Origin: Chryseobacterium arthrosphaerae
GTDB lineage: Bacteria > Bacteroidota > Bacteroidia > Flavobacteriales > Weeksellaceae
Direction: 5' to 3'
Assembly: GCF_001684965.1 (NCBI RefSeq)
Contig: NZ_MAYG01000001.1
Coordinates: 2,294,001 to 2,358,000 of the forward strand
DNA length: 64,000 bases
The notes under the pieces: model-generated
What the model was told of the DNA's origin: nothing
Seen by the model: only the letters and a program-made list of their open reading frames with translations
Databases searched by the model: none
Program-made: the position numbers and the translations under genes
Shown: one piece after another, positions 17,041-27,088 of the stretch
Numbering within the stretch: the stretch's first letter is position 1
Layout: each line of letters starts with the position of its first letter

Positions 17041-17644
17041 TTTTATTTTGTATTTAAATTTTAATTCCCGCACACCCGGCTTGGCCCGGCATATTAATTT
17101 AACAATCAATATTTCAACACCATAATGATTGATAACAGCAATAGTAAGTTCCAAAAACCTTTTAAGACTGCAAAGCCCTCTTACAAGAGTGGATGAATGA
17201 CAGACTCCTATTTGCTATAACAACAAAATTATAAAAAAAATCAACAAAGACACCACCCAAAACAGACTTTTAAAAGCAGATCTGCATTTAATAATATGTG
17301 AAACATCTAAAATCATCTGCATCTGTTCTTGTAAGGCCGTTGAGCAAAGTCCTGATCCTATTAAACCGGAAGCCAAAACCCTATTGATGCACTTTTTCAG
17401 ATGGTCCGTCATTATCCGCCATCATTGTTCAAATCTTATCATACTGAAATCATTTAAGCCACGTACAAACATTTGTTCTGAGAAGAAAAATAAAGCCCTT
17501 AGCGGAACATTTTGTCCTTTATTTTATATATTTGTGAAGATATTTTAGTAGAAAGACAATTAAACCGGCAGGAATATTTACCTGCTTTACAATTTTTACA
17601 AAATACAAATAACTGATTACCAATACCTCCAATAAATATTGAAA
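17041..17644. other. 600-bp intergenic stretch between divergent genes
   Basis: Nothing here is clearly coding. A 65-codon minus-strand frame at 17215-17412 ends in a strongly hydrophobic segment (VVSLLIFFIILLL) and could be a tiny tail-anchored protein, but has no other support. A TATATTTG box at 17527-17534 fits the -7 consensus and is the best promoter candidate for the Nudix gene, giving a leader of roughly 100 nt. The space is large for a divergent pair in this otherwise compact region, as if a gene had been lost. Confidence 0.4.
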
Positions 17645-18256
17645 ATGTATAAAGTTTTTGTGAACGAAAAAAAATTATTGATATCCAGACAACCTGAGGA
17701 ACTTGAAAAAAAACTTGGGTATGAAAGTTTCACGACTTTAGAGATAGCATTGGATCTTTTGGAGAATACTTCTGTGAATGAACTGAACGTTTATGGTGAT
17801 AATATAGATGAGATCTGGAAAGAGTTTCAGAAGCTTTTCAGAATCATTGAAGCTGCAGGAGGTCTTGTGAATAATTCTGACGGAGAAACTCTTTTCATCA
17901 AACGGTTGGGCAGATGGGATCTTCCTAAAGGAAAAATGGAAAAAGGAGAATCCAGGGAAGAATCTGCAGTGCGGGAAATTGAAGAAGAAACCGGTCTGAA
18001 GAATGTGGAACTTATAGCGTTTATCAATACAACTTACCATATCTATATTGAAAGAAACGGTGAGAAGATTCTGAAGTGTACCCATTGGTTTGAAATGAAC
18101 TTCAATGGTGAAGACACTTCAACACCACAGATAGAAGAAGGCATTACTGAAGTAGCCTGGAAAAACACCGCCCAGATTGAAAGTGAGGTTTTCCCAAGTA
18201 CATTTCAGAATATTAAACTGATTGTAAAAGAGTTCTGGGATTCGAAGAAAAGATAG
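17645..18256 (+). CDS. Nudix hydrolase
   Basis: This 203-residue protein has a complete Nudix box, GKMEKGESREESAVREIEEE followed by TGL, which coordinates the metal for hydrolysis of a nucleoside diphosphate linked to another moiety. About 75 residues precede the Nudix domain (IIEAAGGLVNNSDGETLFI opens it), which is longer than the minimal fold and could contribute to specificity. The substrate cannot be predicted. I prefer ATG 17645 over the in-frame TTG at 17639. It is alone on the plus strand and is followed by a dispersed repeat element. Confidence 0.9.
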   Translation: MYKVFVNEKKLLISRQPEELEKKLGYESFTTLEIALDLLENTSVNELNVYGDNIDEIWKEFQKLFRIIEAAGGLVNNSDGETLFIKRLGRWDLPKGKMEKGESREESAVREIEEETGLKNVELIAFINTTYHIYIERNGEKILKCTHWFEMNFNGEDTSTPQIEEGITEVAWKNTAQIESEVFPSTFQNIKLIVKEFWDSKKR

Positions 18257-18262
18257 TTTTTG

Positions 18263-18397
18263 GGCTGGAAGATGGAAGAATGAAGATGGAAGTTATACCC
18301 AAAGGCTAACTTCTCATGCTCATTCTAACAAGTTATTTGCTGAATAAAAAAGGATTCTTCTTTTAAAAGGCTTCCCTTCTTCCTGCTCCCGGCTTCG
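18263..18397. repeat. purine-rich intergenic inverted-repeat element, copy B
   Basis: The left end contains GCTGGAAGATGGAAGAATGA and AAGATGGAAGTTA (18264-18295). The right end (about 18369-18397) reads GGCTTCCCTTCTTCCTGCTC followed by CCGGCTTCG, an imperfect reverse complement. It fills the space between the convergent Nudix and murF genes. Confidence 0.6.
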
Positions 18398-18399
18398 CC

Positions 18400-19671
18400 T
18401 TAAATAAACTCAATTACTTTTTCCAGGGCAATTCCTCTCGACCCTTTCAGTAAGATATTTTCAGATTGTATCGTATGCTGTTTCAGGTATTCTGCCAGTT
18501 CGGCTGTATTTTCAAAAGCAAGTACTGAATTGTTTACTGCTTTAAAGTGTTTTCCTACCGTAATGATTTCATCAAAATTCAGGTCCTGTGCCAGCTTCAG
18601 GATGTTCTGATGCTCTTTTTCACTTTCCTCGCCCAGCTCAAGCATGTCCCCAATAATAATGGTTTTTTTACCTTCAAAAGTAATAAAGTTATGCAGTGAA
18701 GCTGTCATAGAACTTGGGTTGGCATTATAGGTATCAAGTACCAATGTCCGGCCTTCTTTTTTCACGACCTGTGAACGCATATTCGTTGGAGTGTATAACT
18801 CAATCGCATGTTTTATCTTTTCAAAGCTGATCCCAAAATGAAGTCCAAGACTTGCGGCGGCACAAAGGTTGGTAAAGTTATATTCTCCGGTCAGTTTTGA
18901 TACTGCTTTTGTTCCTTCATAACTTAACCCTACAAAATGTTCTTCTGAGAATGCCTCAAAATTATAATCTGAATCTGCTTTTCCAAAAGTGATGACAGGT
19001 GAATATTTTTCTGTTTTTCCCACCTGAATAGGATCATTTTCATTGACTACGATAGTCTTATGATTATTTTTAAGATAGTCATATAGCTCCGATTTTCCTT
19101 TGATCACTCCTTCGAAACCTCCGAAGCCTTCCAGATGTGCCTTACCGAAATTGGTGATATATCCGAAATCAGGCCGGGAAATTGTACACAGGAATTCGAT
19201 CTCCTTCTGATGGTTGGCTCCCATTTCGATCACTGCCATTTCATGTTCAGGTTTAATGGAAAGAATCGTCAGCGGTACTCCGATATGATTATTCAGGTTC
19301 CCGTAGGTATACTGCACATTGAATTTTTCAAAAAGTACAGCGTGGATCAGTTCTTTCGTAGTCGTTTTTCCATTACTTCCCGTAAGGCCTATAAAAGGAA
19401 TATTGAGCCGGCTTCTGTGATAAATGGACAGCTGTTGCAGGAACTCAAGTGTAGAAGGAACATAGAAAATATTTTTATCCCTGTTTTCAAATTCCTGCTG
19501 CTCGACAATTACCGCTAAGGCTCCCTCATCTATGGCTTTCTCAGCTAAAGTTGCTGCATTGAAATTATCACCTGAAAAGGCAAAGAAAATATCATTTTCT
19601 GCAATCTTTCTGCTGTCGATGGTTACTTTAGAAGCCTGCAGAAACAAAGGATAAAACTGTTCTATATTCAT
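18400..19671 (-). CDS. murF: UDP-MurNAc-tripeptide--D-Ala-D-Ala ligase
   Basis: This 423-residue Mur ligase has the three-domain layout: a short N-terminal domain binding UDP-MurNAc (VTIDSRKIAENDIFFAFSG), a central ATP-binding domain with the P-loop FIGLTGSNGKTTTKEL, the EMGANHQKEIEFL segment, then a C-terminal domain starting near LDTYNANPSSMTASL. It adds D-Ala-D-Ala to the cell-wall precursor in the cytoplasm. I chose ATG 19671 (MNIEQFYPLFLQASKV) because the frame open from 19893 runs back across a terminator and into the gldJ 3' end. It lies downstream of gldJ on the same strand, but a terminator lies between them, so murF probably has its own promoter. Confidence 0.95.
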   Translation of the reverse strand: MNIEQFYPLFLQASKVTIDSRKIAENDIFFAFSGDNFNAATLAEKAIDEGALAVIVEQQEFENRDKNIFYVPSTLEFLQQLSIYHRSRLNIPFIGLTGSNGKTTTKELIHAVLFEKFNVQYTYGNLNNHIGVPLTILSIKPEHEMAVIEMGANHQKEIEFLCTISRPDFGYITNFGKAHLEGFGGFEGVIKGKSELYDYLKNNHKTIVVNENDPIQVGKTEKYSPVITFGKADSDYNFEAFSEEHFVGLSYEGTKAVSKLTGEYNFTNLCAAASLGLHFGISFEKIKHAIELYTPTNMRSQVVKKEGRTLVLDTYNANPSSMTASLHNFITFEGKKTIIIGDMLELGEESEKEHQNILKLAQDLNFDEIITVGKHFKAVNNSVLAFENTAELAEYLKQHTIQSENILLKGSRGIALEKVIEFI

Positions 19672-19771
19672 GTGGAAATATATATTTTTTTTAAAAGAAA
19701 TCACATGCCATTGCCAAATCTGTATGAGTTTTTGAGATTTTTCAGCCCAGGCGGTTTCAAGGTTCAAAAAT

Positions 19772-19806
19772 AAAAAAACCTTCCGGAAATCCGGAAGGTT
19801 TTTTTT
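19772..19806 (-). terminator. intrinsic terminator of gldJ
   Basis: A 15-bp perfect stem AAAAAAACCTTCCGG / CCGGAAGGTTTTTTT with an AAAT loop lies 19 nt after the gldJ stop. It separates gldJ from murF. Confidence 0.88.
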
Positions 19807-19825
19807 AAGTATTTTCTGATAAATA

Positions 19826-21427
19826 TTATCTTCTAGTTCTACTCTTATCGCTGGCTCTTGCATCCTGTGCAACACGGAATCCAATCCAACCATAAGCTTT
19901 ACCTTGATTTTTATATCTTCTCTGTCCCGGATCCAGCCAGTAAGCTGTATCCTGCCAAGAACCTCCTTTTACTACTCTAACGTCGTTAGAAATTCCGGAT
20001 GTTCTTTCTTTAGTATCTTTCTGCATTTTTACTCTACCGCTGGCATCTACGATGAAGCTTTTCTTCGGTGCATTATACATATCAAATCCTGCAGCAGAAT
20101 CTGAAGCTCTGTAATACTCTAAAGAAGACTGTCTGTCACCATCTCTGTAGTTTCTGTAGTCAGCAATAGTTTCTCTTTCGAATTGTCCCGGAAGTCCTTT
20201 GTATACTAATCTTCCGTCAGCAAGTGTATCATACTTGATGGTTCCTTCGTCAATCATTTTGTAAGTTCCGTCACCGTTTCTTACAATAGCCTGAGGCATA
20301 TTTCCTCTGTAGTAATTGAAGTCGTTGAAGTCTTCATCGATGATTGGTCTGTATACATCGGCAGTCCATTCTGCAACGTTACCGTACATACCATATATAC
20401 CTAGATCGTTAGATGGATATTGTCTTACATCAGAAGTCTGTGCAGAACCGTCGTTTTTCCATCCTGCGATACCTGAATAGTCACCTTTACCCATTTTAAA
20501 GTTTTCAAGGAACATTCCTCTATCTCTTCCTTTGGTACCTCTTAATCTTTCGATTTCAGGTTTTTTACCAAGGTATTGGTTGTATTCTCTGTTCTTAGCC
20601 ATACCAAGAGCAGCATATTCCCATTCTACTTCAGTAGGAAGTCTGAACTTCATTACCATTGAAGCATTTGGAGCTCTGTTTGCAGCCAGTAATCTCTGGT
20701 TGGTAGTTTTCATACCTGCTTTCTGCTGCATTCTTTTTTCATTGATGTAGCCCTGCATTTCAGGATCATTCGATTTGAATTTATCCATATTGAAAGCAGT
20801 ACCTCCCTGGTTGTTGGATTCATTAATATATAAATCCTTGGCAATAATACCGGCCTGCATCAAAGCTTTTTCATTTGCTCTGTCTGTAAGCCATTCGCAA
20901 TATCTGTTTGCCTGAGTCCAGGAAACCCCTACTACCGGATAATAATCGAATTCCGGAGAACGCAGATACGTTTCTTGATAATCGTTTCTAGCTAATTTGT
21001 TGTCCCATAATAAGGTATCCGGTAAAGCACCGTTATAGATTTCCTTAAAGCTTGGGTCACTTGGTGGGAATACATACTTCAACCATGTAAGGTATTCGCG
21101 GTATTCATAGTTAGTAATCTCAGTTTCTCCGATAAAGAATGAACTTACCTGCATTCTGCGAGGCGTGTTATTCCAATCGTGCATAACATCATCTTTCACT
21201 AATCCCATTGTAAAAGTTCCACCTTCTACATATACCATTCCCGGCCAACCCTTCTGCTTCTGTTGCTTTCCTGCAAAAAACCAACCCTGTTTTTCGTTTG
21301 GTTTCCAACCTGTTTTACTGACAAATTTTTTGGTACCGCCACCTTTGCTGGTCCCTGATCCGCCACAGCTGGTTAATGCAAGTGTAGAACTTAATGCTAT
21401 TAATGAAAACAACTTTAGTTTTTTCAT
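19826..21427 (-). CDS. gldJ: gliding motility / T9SS lipoprotein GldJ
   Basis: This 533-residue lipoprotein starts MKKLKLFSLIALSSTLALTSC, with Cys21 the lipidated residue. After a Gly/Ser/Lys linker it has a formylglycine-generating-enzyme-like (SUMF1) domain beginning PGMVYVEGGTFTMG, with GETEITNYEYREYL, FRLPTEVEWEYAA, GMYGNVAEWTADVY, VVKGGSW and WIGFRVA. GldJ is an outer-membrane lipoprotein needed for gliding in Flavobacterium and for stability of the T9SS motor component GldK. It is divergent from porU-porV, the arrangement known from other flavobacteria, so the locus is a T9SS one. I chose ATG 21427 over an ATG seven codons upstream because it gives the canonical signal peptide. Confidence 0.95.
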   Translation of the reverse strand: MKKLKLFSLIALSSTLALTSCGGSGTSKGGGTKKFVSKTGWKPNEKQGWFFAGKQQKQKGWPGMVYVEGGTFTMGLVKDDVMHDWNNTPRRMQVSSFFIGETEITNYEYREYLTWLKYVFPPSDPSFKEIYNGALPDTLLWDNKLARNDYQETYLRSPEFDYYPVVGVSWTQANRYCEWLTDRANEKALMQAGIIAKDLYINESNNQGGTAFNMDKFKSNDPEMQGYINEKRMQQKAGMKTTNQRLLAANRAPNASMVMKFRLPTEVEWEYAALGMAKNREYNQYLGKKPEIERLRGTKGRDRGMFLENFKMGKGDYSGIAGWKNDGSAQTSDVRQYPSNDLGIYGMYGNVAEWTADVYRPIIDEDFNDFNYYRGNMPQAIVRNGDGTYKMIDEGTIKYDTLADGRLVYKGLPGQFERETIADYRNYRDGDRQSSLEYYRASDSAAGFDMYNAPKKSFIVDASGRVKMQKDTKERTSGISNDVRVVKGGSWQDTAYWLDPGQRRYKNQGKAYGWIGFRVAQDARASDKSRTRR

Positions 21428-21592
21428 AGTCGATATAAATATTTTCAAGAGTACAAAGAAAAAATAAATTATTCAATAAATCAAATAAAGATTTGATTTT
21501 TTTGAAAAACGATAACAAATTAATTTTATTGTATTACAATTTAATTCTAAAATTTTCATTTATTTTGTAATTTAGCAATTTCAATAGTAAAC

Positions 21593-24500
21593 ATGAAACG
21601 AAAAATCACGCTTTTATCTTTAATCGCTTTTGCATCAACACTTTACGCCCAAAGAAACACCATAGAATGGAATGGTTCTAAAATTCAGGACTTTGGTGAC
21701 ACAAAAATTAATCTTCCCAATTTCAAAAATGAAGGTTTTTCTTTCAGCCAAAATAATGTTTTTATAGTAACTAAGCAAAAAATCGGAGAAAAGCAGCTGA
21801 AAATTTCTGACCTTGCCTGGGAAAATGTCTCCAATAAGGATTTATTTGAGCTTGACAGAGGAAGTCTTCCCGATTATGATGTGGCAGATGTTTCATATTA
21901 TACATTGGAAGGAGAAACCTATGCCAGCATCAGTGTTGCATTATTCAAAAATGTAAAAGGCCGTATTCAGAGATTATCATCATTCAATGTTACTGAAGGT
22001 TCTCTCCCGCTCAGCAAGTCAGGTGGAGCAAACAAAATAGGAACTACTGTAAACCCTCTTTCCAGCGGAAATTTTTATAAGATAAAAGTGGACAAGTCGG
22101 GAGTATTCAAAATTACGGCTCAGTTTTTAAAGGATAACGGGATCAATCCTGCTTCTGTGAATCCCAAAAATTTCAGGATTTACGGAAACGGAGGAATTAT
22201 GCTTCCTGAATTTAATCAGGATACCAGATACAGCGCCCTGCAGGAAAATGCCATCCAGGTGGTAGGTGAAGATGACGGGGTATGGAATGATAATGACTAT
22301 GCTCTTTTCTATGCGCAGGGACCTGATGGTTACAACCTGTATGACACCAATAATGGAAACGGTTTTAAAAGAAGAGACACAAGGTTTTTCGAGCGCAGCA
22401 ACAACGTAAAGAATATATATGAAGATTTTTCCTATTATTATATCAACTTTGATAAAGGTGCAGGAAAAAGAGTACAGACCATAGATGTAAACCTTCCTCC
22501 TCAGCTGATTACGAGATATGATAATTATTTTGTGATCAATAAGGATGAGAAAAACCTGGTAAAAGTAGGGAGAACCTGGGTAGAGGCAACGCCTTTCAAT
22601 AATGTAAAGGATATCACAGTCACTACAAACTCCCCTATTCAGGCCAACGACGTCATAAGATACAGAACTCAGGTCATAGGATACCAGTCACAGCAGAACA
22701 GCATTGAGTTTAAAATCAACAACTCGGCGCCTGCTACAAAAGATGTACCCCCAGACTCTGGAGGGGTTCAGTATAATTTTTATCCTTTACTGTATAGCGG
22801 GACTGTCACCAATCTTACAGGAAACCAGATTACACTCAACTATAATCCTAACATCACTAAAAACCCTAACGGGAATTTTTACTTTGATTATATTGAACTG
22901 CAGTACAAAGAAAATCTTACCTTCAATGGTTCCCAGATGAACTTCAGGGACTTTTCTATTGTCAGCGGGAGTAATACCGATTATGGTTTCAGTATTTCCA
23001 ATGCAACCGCCATGGAACAGGTATGGGATGTTACCGATATTACCAATGCCAACAGGAGGGTGAATAAAGGAGGAGCAGGTTCTTTCAACTTCGCTTATAC
23101 TGCTTCTGACCCGAACTTCAATAATGAATTTGTGGCTTTTCGTGCTGATGCGGCCTACAGCCCGCAGTTTGTAGGAAGAATAGCCAATCAGAACCTTTCC
23201 GCATTACAGAATGTGGATTACCTCATCCTTACGGTTCCTGAACTGATGGGACAGGCACAGAGACTGGCCAATTACCATCAGACAGCCAACAATTATAAAG
23301 TAGAGATTGTAGACGTCAATAAAATTTATGAAGAATTCGGAAGCGGAAGTAAAGACCTTACTGCTGTAAGGGATTTTGTTACCAGACTGAATGCAGGCGG
23401 AAAATTAAAGTATGTATTTATTCTCGGGGATACTTCATTCGATTATAAAAACAGAATATCCAATAATAACAATATTGTTTCCAGCTACCAGAGTGAGCAG
23501 TCTTCCGATGTGGTATCATCATTCGTTACCGATGATTATATTGTGATGACCCAGCCACAGAACAATCTTTTGATTGAAAACAATTTACCGGATATTCCTG
23601 TGGGAAGAATTCCGGCGACCAATGCCTCTGAAGCAGGAGATATGATCAACAAAACGCTGGCTTATTACAACGCTCTTCCGGGACAGTCGAGCCCTTTCGG
23701 GGATTGGCGTATGCGGCTTGATTTTGTAGTGGATGACAATAATGAAGGAGGATCTCCATTCCATAACGTGATGAACTCTTCTCTCGCCGGCATATTCGAG
23801 CAACCCGGCCAGCAGGAGCTTAAGGAATATAATGTCAAAAAACTCTATATGGATGCCTTTGCTGCTCAAAGTACGTCAGCAGGTCTAAGGTTTCCACAGG
23901 TTACCCAGGCTATTTCCAATGCTATAGGAAACAGTTTATATTTATTCTATTTCGGACATGGAGGAATCAATGGCTGGGCTCAGGAAAGAATATTAACCAG
24001 TACAGAGGTACAAAATGCCCACAACTTTTCTAATATATACAGTAGATTTCCGTTTGTTTCTACCATTACCTGTGAGTTTACATTATGGGATGAACCGGGA
24101 ACCAATTCTGTAGGAGAACAGTTCATCAAACTAAAACAGGGAGGTGCTTCTACCATGATTACTTCCAGCCGTGCCATTGGAGTAGATTATGGACGTGATT
24201 TCACCAACACTTTTACCCGGAATATTTTTAAATTAACCAATGATGATTTCAATTCCTTAGGAAATGCTCATTTAATTGCAAAAAAACAGAAAGGGCCGAA
24301 CAATAACCACCTGAAGGTAAACTTCCTGGGTGACCCTGCCATGAAACTGAGCAGACCACAGAGACTTTTGGTTATTGACAATATTGAAACACCGGTTCCG
24401 GGACTCATCAGAGGGCTGGACTTCGTAAAGGTAAAAGGGCACATCAACAAAGCTGACGGAACCTTAAACAATACCTTCAACGGAAAAGTTGCCATCAATA

Positions 24501-25489
24501 TCTTTGACAAGAGACTGAATAAAAAAACATTGAACAATATTGGAGTGCTTACCCCAATATTAGAATATACCGAAGAAGGAAGCCCTATCGTAAAAGCAGC
24601 AGGAACCGCTGTAAACGGAGTATTCACTGCAGAGTTCTATGTTCCTAAAGACATCAACTACGCTGTAGGGGAAGGAAGGATTTTAGGATATGCCGATAAT
24701 AAATCCTTTGACGTATTCAATAACCAGGCTGTGCAGGTGGGAGATCTTAACCCGAACGGAATCAATGACAATCAGCCGCCAAAAGTAAAACTGTATATGA
24801 ACAACACCAACTTTGCAGATGGTGGAATTACCAATCAGAATCCGATGCTTCTTGCCTGTCTTACGGATGACACGGGGATCAACTCTACTGGATCTGGAAT
24901 TGGTCATGATATTACAGTCTATCTGGATGGTCAGATCATCAATACCGTTATCTTAAATGATTTCTACGCTCCTGGGGAAGGAAACGGATGCCTGAACCCA
25001 AGTCTTGCCGACTATCAGAAAGGAAATGTAACCTATCCTTTCAAAAACCTTGCGATCGGGCAACACCAGCTGACATTTAAAGTTTGGGATATAAACAATA
25101 ATTCGACAACTGCTACGTTAAACTTTGAAGTTAAGGATGAATCCGATCAGCATCTGACCATCAACCGTCCGCTGAACTGGCCTAATCCGTTTACCAATAA
25201 GACGTATATTCAGTTTGAGCATAATTGTGATGATATCCTGGATGTGAATGTGCAAATCTATACCATTACCGGTAGATTGGTAAGAACTCTATCTCAGCCG
25301 GTGGTTGCAGAACCGTTCCTACAGGGCTTCAGAACCCCTCGTCAGGCAATAGAATGGGATGGAAGAGACGATTTTGGGTCTACTGTTGCAAAAGGTACGT
25401 ATATTTTTAAGATATTTGCAAAAAGTCAAAACCAAGAAAAATGCAAAGGAAGTGCCACAGCTGTAGAAAAAATGGTACTTTTGAAATAA
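21593..25489 (+). CDS. porU: type IX secretion system sortase PorU
   Basis: This 1298-residue protein has a signal peptide (MKRKITLLSLIAFASTLYA) and a central gingipain-type C25 cysteine peptidase domain. His789 in YLFYFGHGGINGWA and Cys827 in FVSTITCEFTLWD are the expected catalytic pair. PorU removes the C-terminal signal of T9SS cargo and joins it to lipopolysaccharide or releases it at the cell surface. The C-terminus (LNWPNPFTNKTYIQFEHN, then VQIYTITGRLVRTL and AKGTYIFKIF) is itself a T9SS-type C-terminal domain. porV follows after 60 nt on the same strand. Confidence 0.95.
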   Translation: MKRKITLLSLIAFASTLYAQRNTIEWNGSKIQDFGDTKINLPNFKNEGFSFSQNNVFIVTKQKIGEKQLKISDLAWENVSNKDLFELDRGSLPDYDVADVSYYTLEGETYASISVALFKNVKGRIQRLSSFNVTEGSLPLSKSGGANKIGTTVNPLSSGNFYKIKVDKSGVFKITAQFLKDNGINPASVNPKNFRIYGNGGIMLPEFNQDTRYSALQENAIQVVGEDDGVWNDNDYALFYAQGPDGYNLYDTNNGNGFKRRDTRFFERSNNVKNIYEDFSYYYINFDKGAGKRVQTIDVNLPPQLITRYDNYFVINKDEKNLVKVGRTWVEATPFNNVKDITVTTNSPIQANDVIRYRTQVIGYQSQQNSIEFKINNSAPATKDVPPDSGGVQYNFYPLLYSGTVTNLTGNQITLNYNPNITKNPNGNFYFDYIELQYKENLTFNGSQMNFRDFSIVSGSNTDYGFSISNATAMEQVWDVTDITNANRRVNKGGAGSFNFAYTASDPNFNNEFVAFRADAAYSPQFVGRIANQNLSALQNVDYLILTVPELMGQAQRLANYHQTANNYKVEIVDVNKIYEEFGSGSKDLTAVRDFVTRLNAGGKLKYVFILGDTSFDYKNRISNNNNIVSSYQSEQSSDVVSSFVTDDYIVMTQPQNNLLIENNLPDIPVGRIPATNASEAGDMINKTLAYYNALPGQSSPFGDWRMRLDFVVDDNNEGGSPFHNVMNSSLAGIFEQPGQQELKEYNVKKLYMDAFAAQSTSAGLRFPQVTQAISNAIGNSLYLFYFGHGGINGWAQERILTSTEVQNAHNFSNIYSRFPFVSTITCEFTLWDEPGTNSVGEQFIKLKQGGASTMITSSRAIGVDYGRDFTNTFTRNIFKLTNDDFNSLGNAHLIAKKQKGPNNNHLKVNFLGDPAMKLSRPQRLLVIDNIETPVPGLIRGLDFVKVKGHINKADGTLNNTFNGKVAINIFDKRLNKKTLNNIGVLTPILEYTEEGSPIVKAAGTAVNGVFTAEFYVPKDINYAVGEGRILGYADNKSFDVFNNQAVQVGDLNPNGINDNQPPKVKLYMNNTNFADGGITNQNPMLLACLTDDTGINSTGSGIGHDITVYLDGQIINTVILNDFYAPGEGNGCLNPSLADYQKGNVTYPFKNLAIGQHQLTFKVWDINNNSTTATLNFEVKDESDQHLTINRPLNWPNPFTNKTYIQFEHNCDDILDVNVQIYTITGRLVRTLSQPVVAEPFLQGFRTPRQAIEWDGRDDFGSTVAKGTYIFKIFAKSQNQEKCKGSATAVEKMVLLK

Positions 25490-25549
25490 TTTAAATAAGA
25501 CATAGATAATAAAATTAATAAAAAACTGATAATATATAAAAGACAACAT

Positions 25550-26713
25550 ATGAATTTAACTACTAAACTGCTTTTAGGATTTGGTTTGAGTGCTGGTTTT
25601 TTAGGCTATTCGCAAGATTTAGGTAAAGTAAACCCAGTACTTACCGGAGCTCCTTTCCTGAGAATTGCACCTGATGCAAGATCAGGAGGTATGGGAGATC
25701 AGGGAGTGGTAACCTCTCCGGATGCATTTTCACAATTCTGGAATGCGGCTAAATATCCTTTTAGCAGAACAAGTTCTTCCGTAGGTCTTAACTATACGCC
25801 TTATATGGGAAAACTGACCAATGATGTATTCTTATTATATGCTTCCTTCCATAAGTTTCTAGGACAGGAAGAGAGATCTACCATCTCTGCAAGTATCTAT
25901 TACTTCAATATGGGACAGGTTGACCTGACACAATTGGTAGGTACGGAGATCGCTTCAATGGGTACATCAAAACCAAATGAATTCTCTATTGATGTAGCGT
26001 ATGCCCTGAAACTTTCTGATTCTTTCTCAGGAGCTGTTACCGGTAGATTCATCCGTTCAGACTTAGCCGGAGGATTCAACACAGATACTACGCTTAAGGC
26101 AGCGAATAGTTTTGCTGTAGATATTTCAGGATACTATACTTCCCCAAGATTCTCAAGTTTCGGAGGATATGACGGTAGGGTAAATGCAGGTTTGGCGGTT
26201 CAAAACTTAGGTCCGAAGCTTGACTATACAGGAAATGAAGAATCCAGATCTTATCTTCCTACAATGGCAAGATTAGGGGTTGGATATGACATGTTCCTGG
26301 ATGACATGAACAGAATCGGAATCTCTGTGGAAGGATCAAAACTTCTGGTTCCCGGATCTGAATATGTAGGAATAGACCCGAATACAAGACAGCCAAGATA
26401 TGAAATTCCAAACGTAGGTCCTATGGCCGGTATCGGAAAATCTTTCAAAAACAAAAACAGTATCATGTACAGTGGTGCTCTGGAGTATTCATATGACAAT
26501 GCTTTCTCCGTAAGAGGAGGTTACTTCCATGAAAGTGAAGAGCAGGGAGCAAGACAGTTTGCAACAGCGGGTGTCGGCTTAAGATACCGTTCTTTCGGAC
26601 TGGATCTTTCTTACCTGATCAATATGTCTAAAATCAACAGTGCTTTGGATAATACCCTTCGTTTCGGTCTTACCTGGAACATCGGAGAAGAAACATCCAA
26701 CAACGAACGTTAA
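25550..26713 (+). CDS. porV: type IX secretion system outer-membrane protein PorV (LptO)
   Basis: This 387-residue barrel protein has a signal peptide ending near GYSQ and the conserved PorV opening GAPFLRIAPDARSGGMGDQG, then VVTSPDAFSQFWNAAKYPF. PorV is a FadL-like 14-strand barrel that collects cargo from the SprA translocon and presents it to PorU. The genetic linkage to porU and gldJ supports the call. A terminator with a nine-base loop follows 19 nt after the stop. Confidence 0.95.
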   Translation: MNLTTKLLLGFGLSAGFLGYSQDLGKVNPVLTGAPFLRIAPDARSGGMGDQGVVTSPDAFSQFWNAAKYPFSRTSSSVGLNYTPYMGKLTNDVFLLYASFHKFLGQEERSTISASIYYFNMGQVDLTQLVGTEIASMGTSKPNEFSIDVAYALKLSDSFSGAVTGRFIRSDLAGGFNTDTTLKAANSFAVDISGYYTSPRFSSFGGYDGRVNAGLAVQNLGPKLDYTGNEESRSYLPTMARLGVGYDMFLDDMNRIGISVEGSKLLVPGSEYVGIDPNTRQPRYEIPNVGPMAGIGKSFKNKNSIMYSGALEYSYDNAFSVRGGYFHESEEQGARQFATAGVGLRYRSFGLDLSYLINMSKINSALDNTLRFGLTWNIGEETSNNER

Positions 26714-26732
26714 GCAACAGCAAAAATTATAC

Positions 26733-26767
26733 AAAAAGCCTCATACCTATGTAATGAGGCTTTTTTT
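26733..26767 (+). terminator. intrinsic terminator of porU-porV
   Basis: The stem AAAAAGCCTCAT / ATGAGGCTTTTT (26733-26744 and 26754-26765) is followed by TT. Confidence 0.88.
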
Positions 26768-27088
26768 GTGAAATATTGAAATGTGAATAGTCAATCCGCT
26801 TCGCTCGTGAATTTTTATACTTTGATATCCATCGTTAACCTGTAGAGCAAAATTGAAATTAATATACAATCCATTTTATTAAACAAAGCAAGTTATTTCT
26901 AAAATGCAAACAGCTGCATGGATATACAGTCGCTTAGAAAGAATCAATGAAATTGAATCCAACCTTTGCTCCCTGAAATAATACATCTTAATAACAAAAA
27001 TCTTTGCGTGAAAAAATTCAAAGAATCAATCTTATTATAATTATACCTCCATAATTATTCACCATTGACTTTGCAAAGCAAAAACTGA
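26768..27088. other. 320-bp intergenic stretch flanked by GAATAGTCA / TGACTATTC
   Basis: No gene is visible. GAATAGTCA at 26785-26793 and its exact reverse complement at 27086-27094 (running into the beta-lactamase stop codon) flank an AT-rich interior. A related TGACTATTCACAATTGAC string occurs at about 10992-11009 upstream of the outer-membrane protein gene. The interior does not contain a recognisable promoter facing outward. Confidence 0.4.

Noticed and set aside
17041..17154. N-terminal extension of the SRPBCC protein by 38 codons
   Set aside because: Residues are not similar to the fold, and ATG 17040 gives a normal family start.
19672..19893. N-terminal extension of murF by 74 codons
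   Set aside because: It would read through the gldJ terminator and into the gldJ coding end, and the added residues are unlike MurF.
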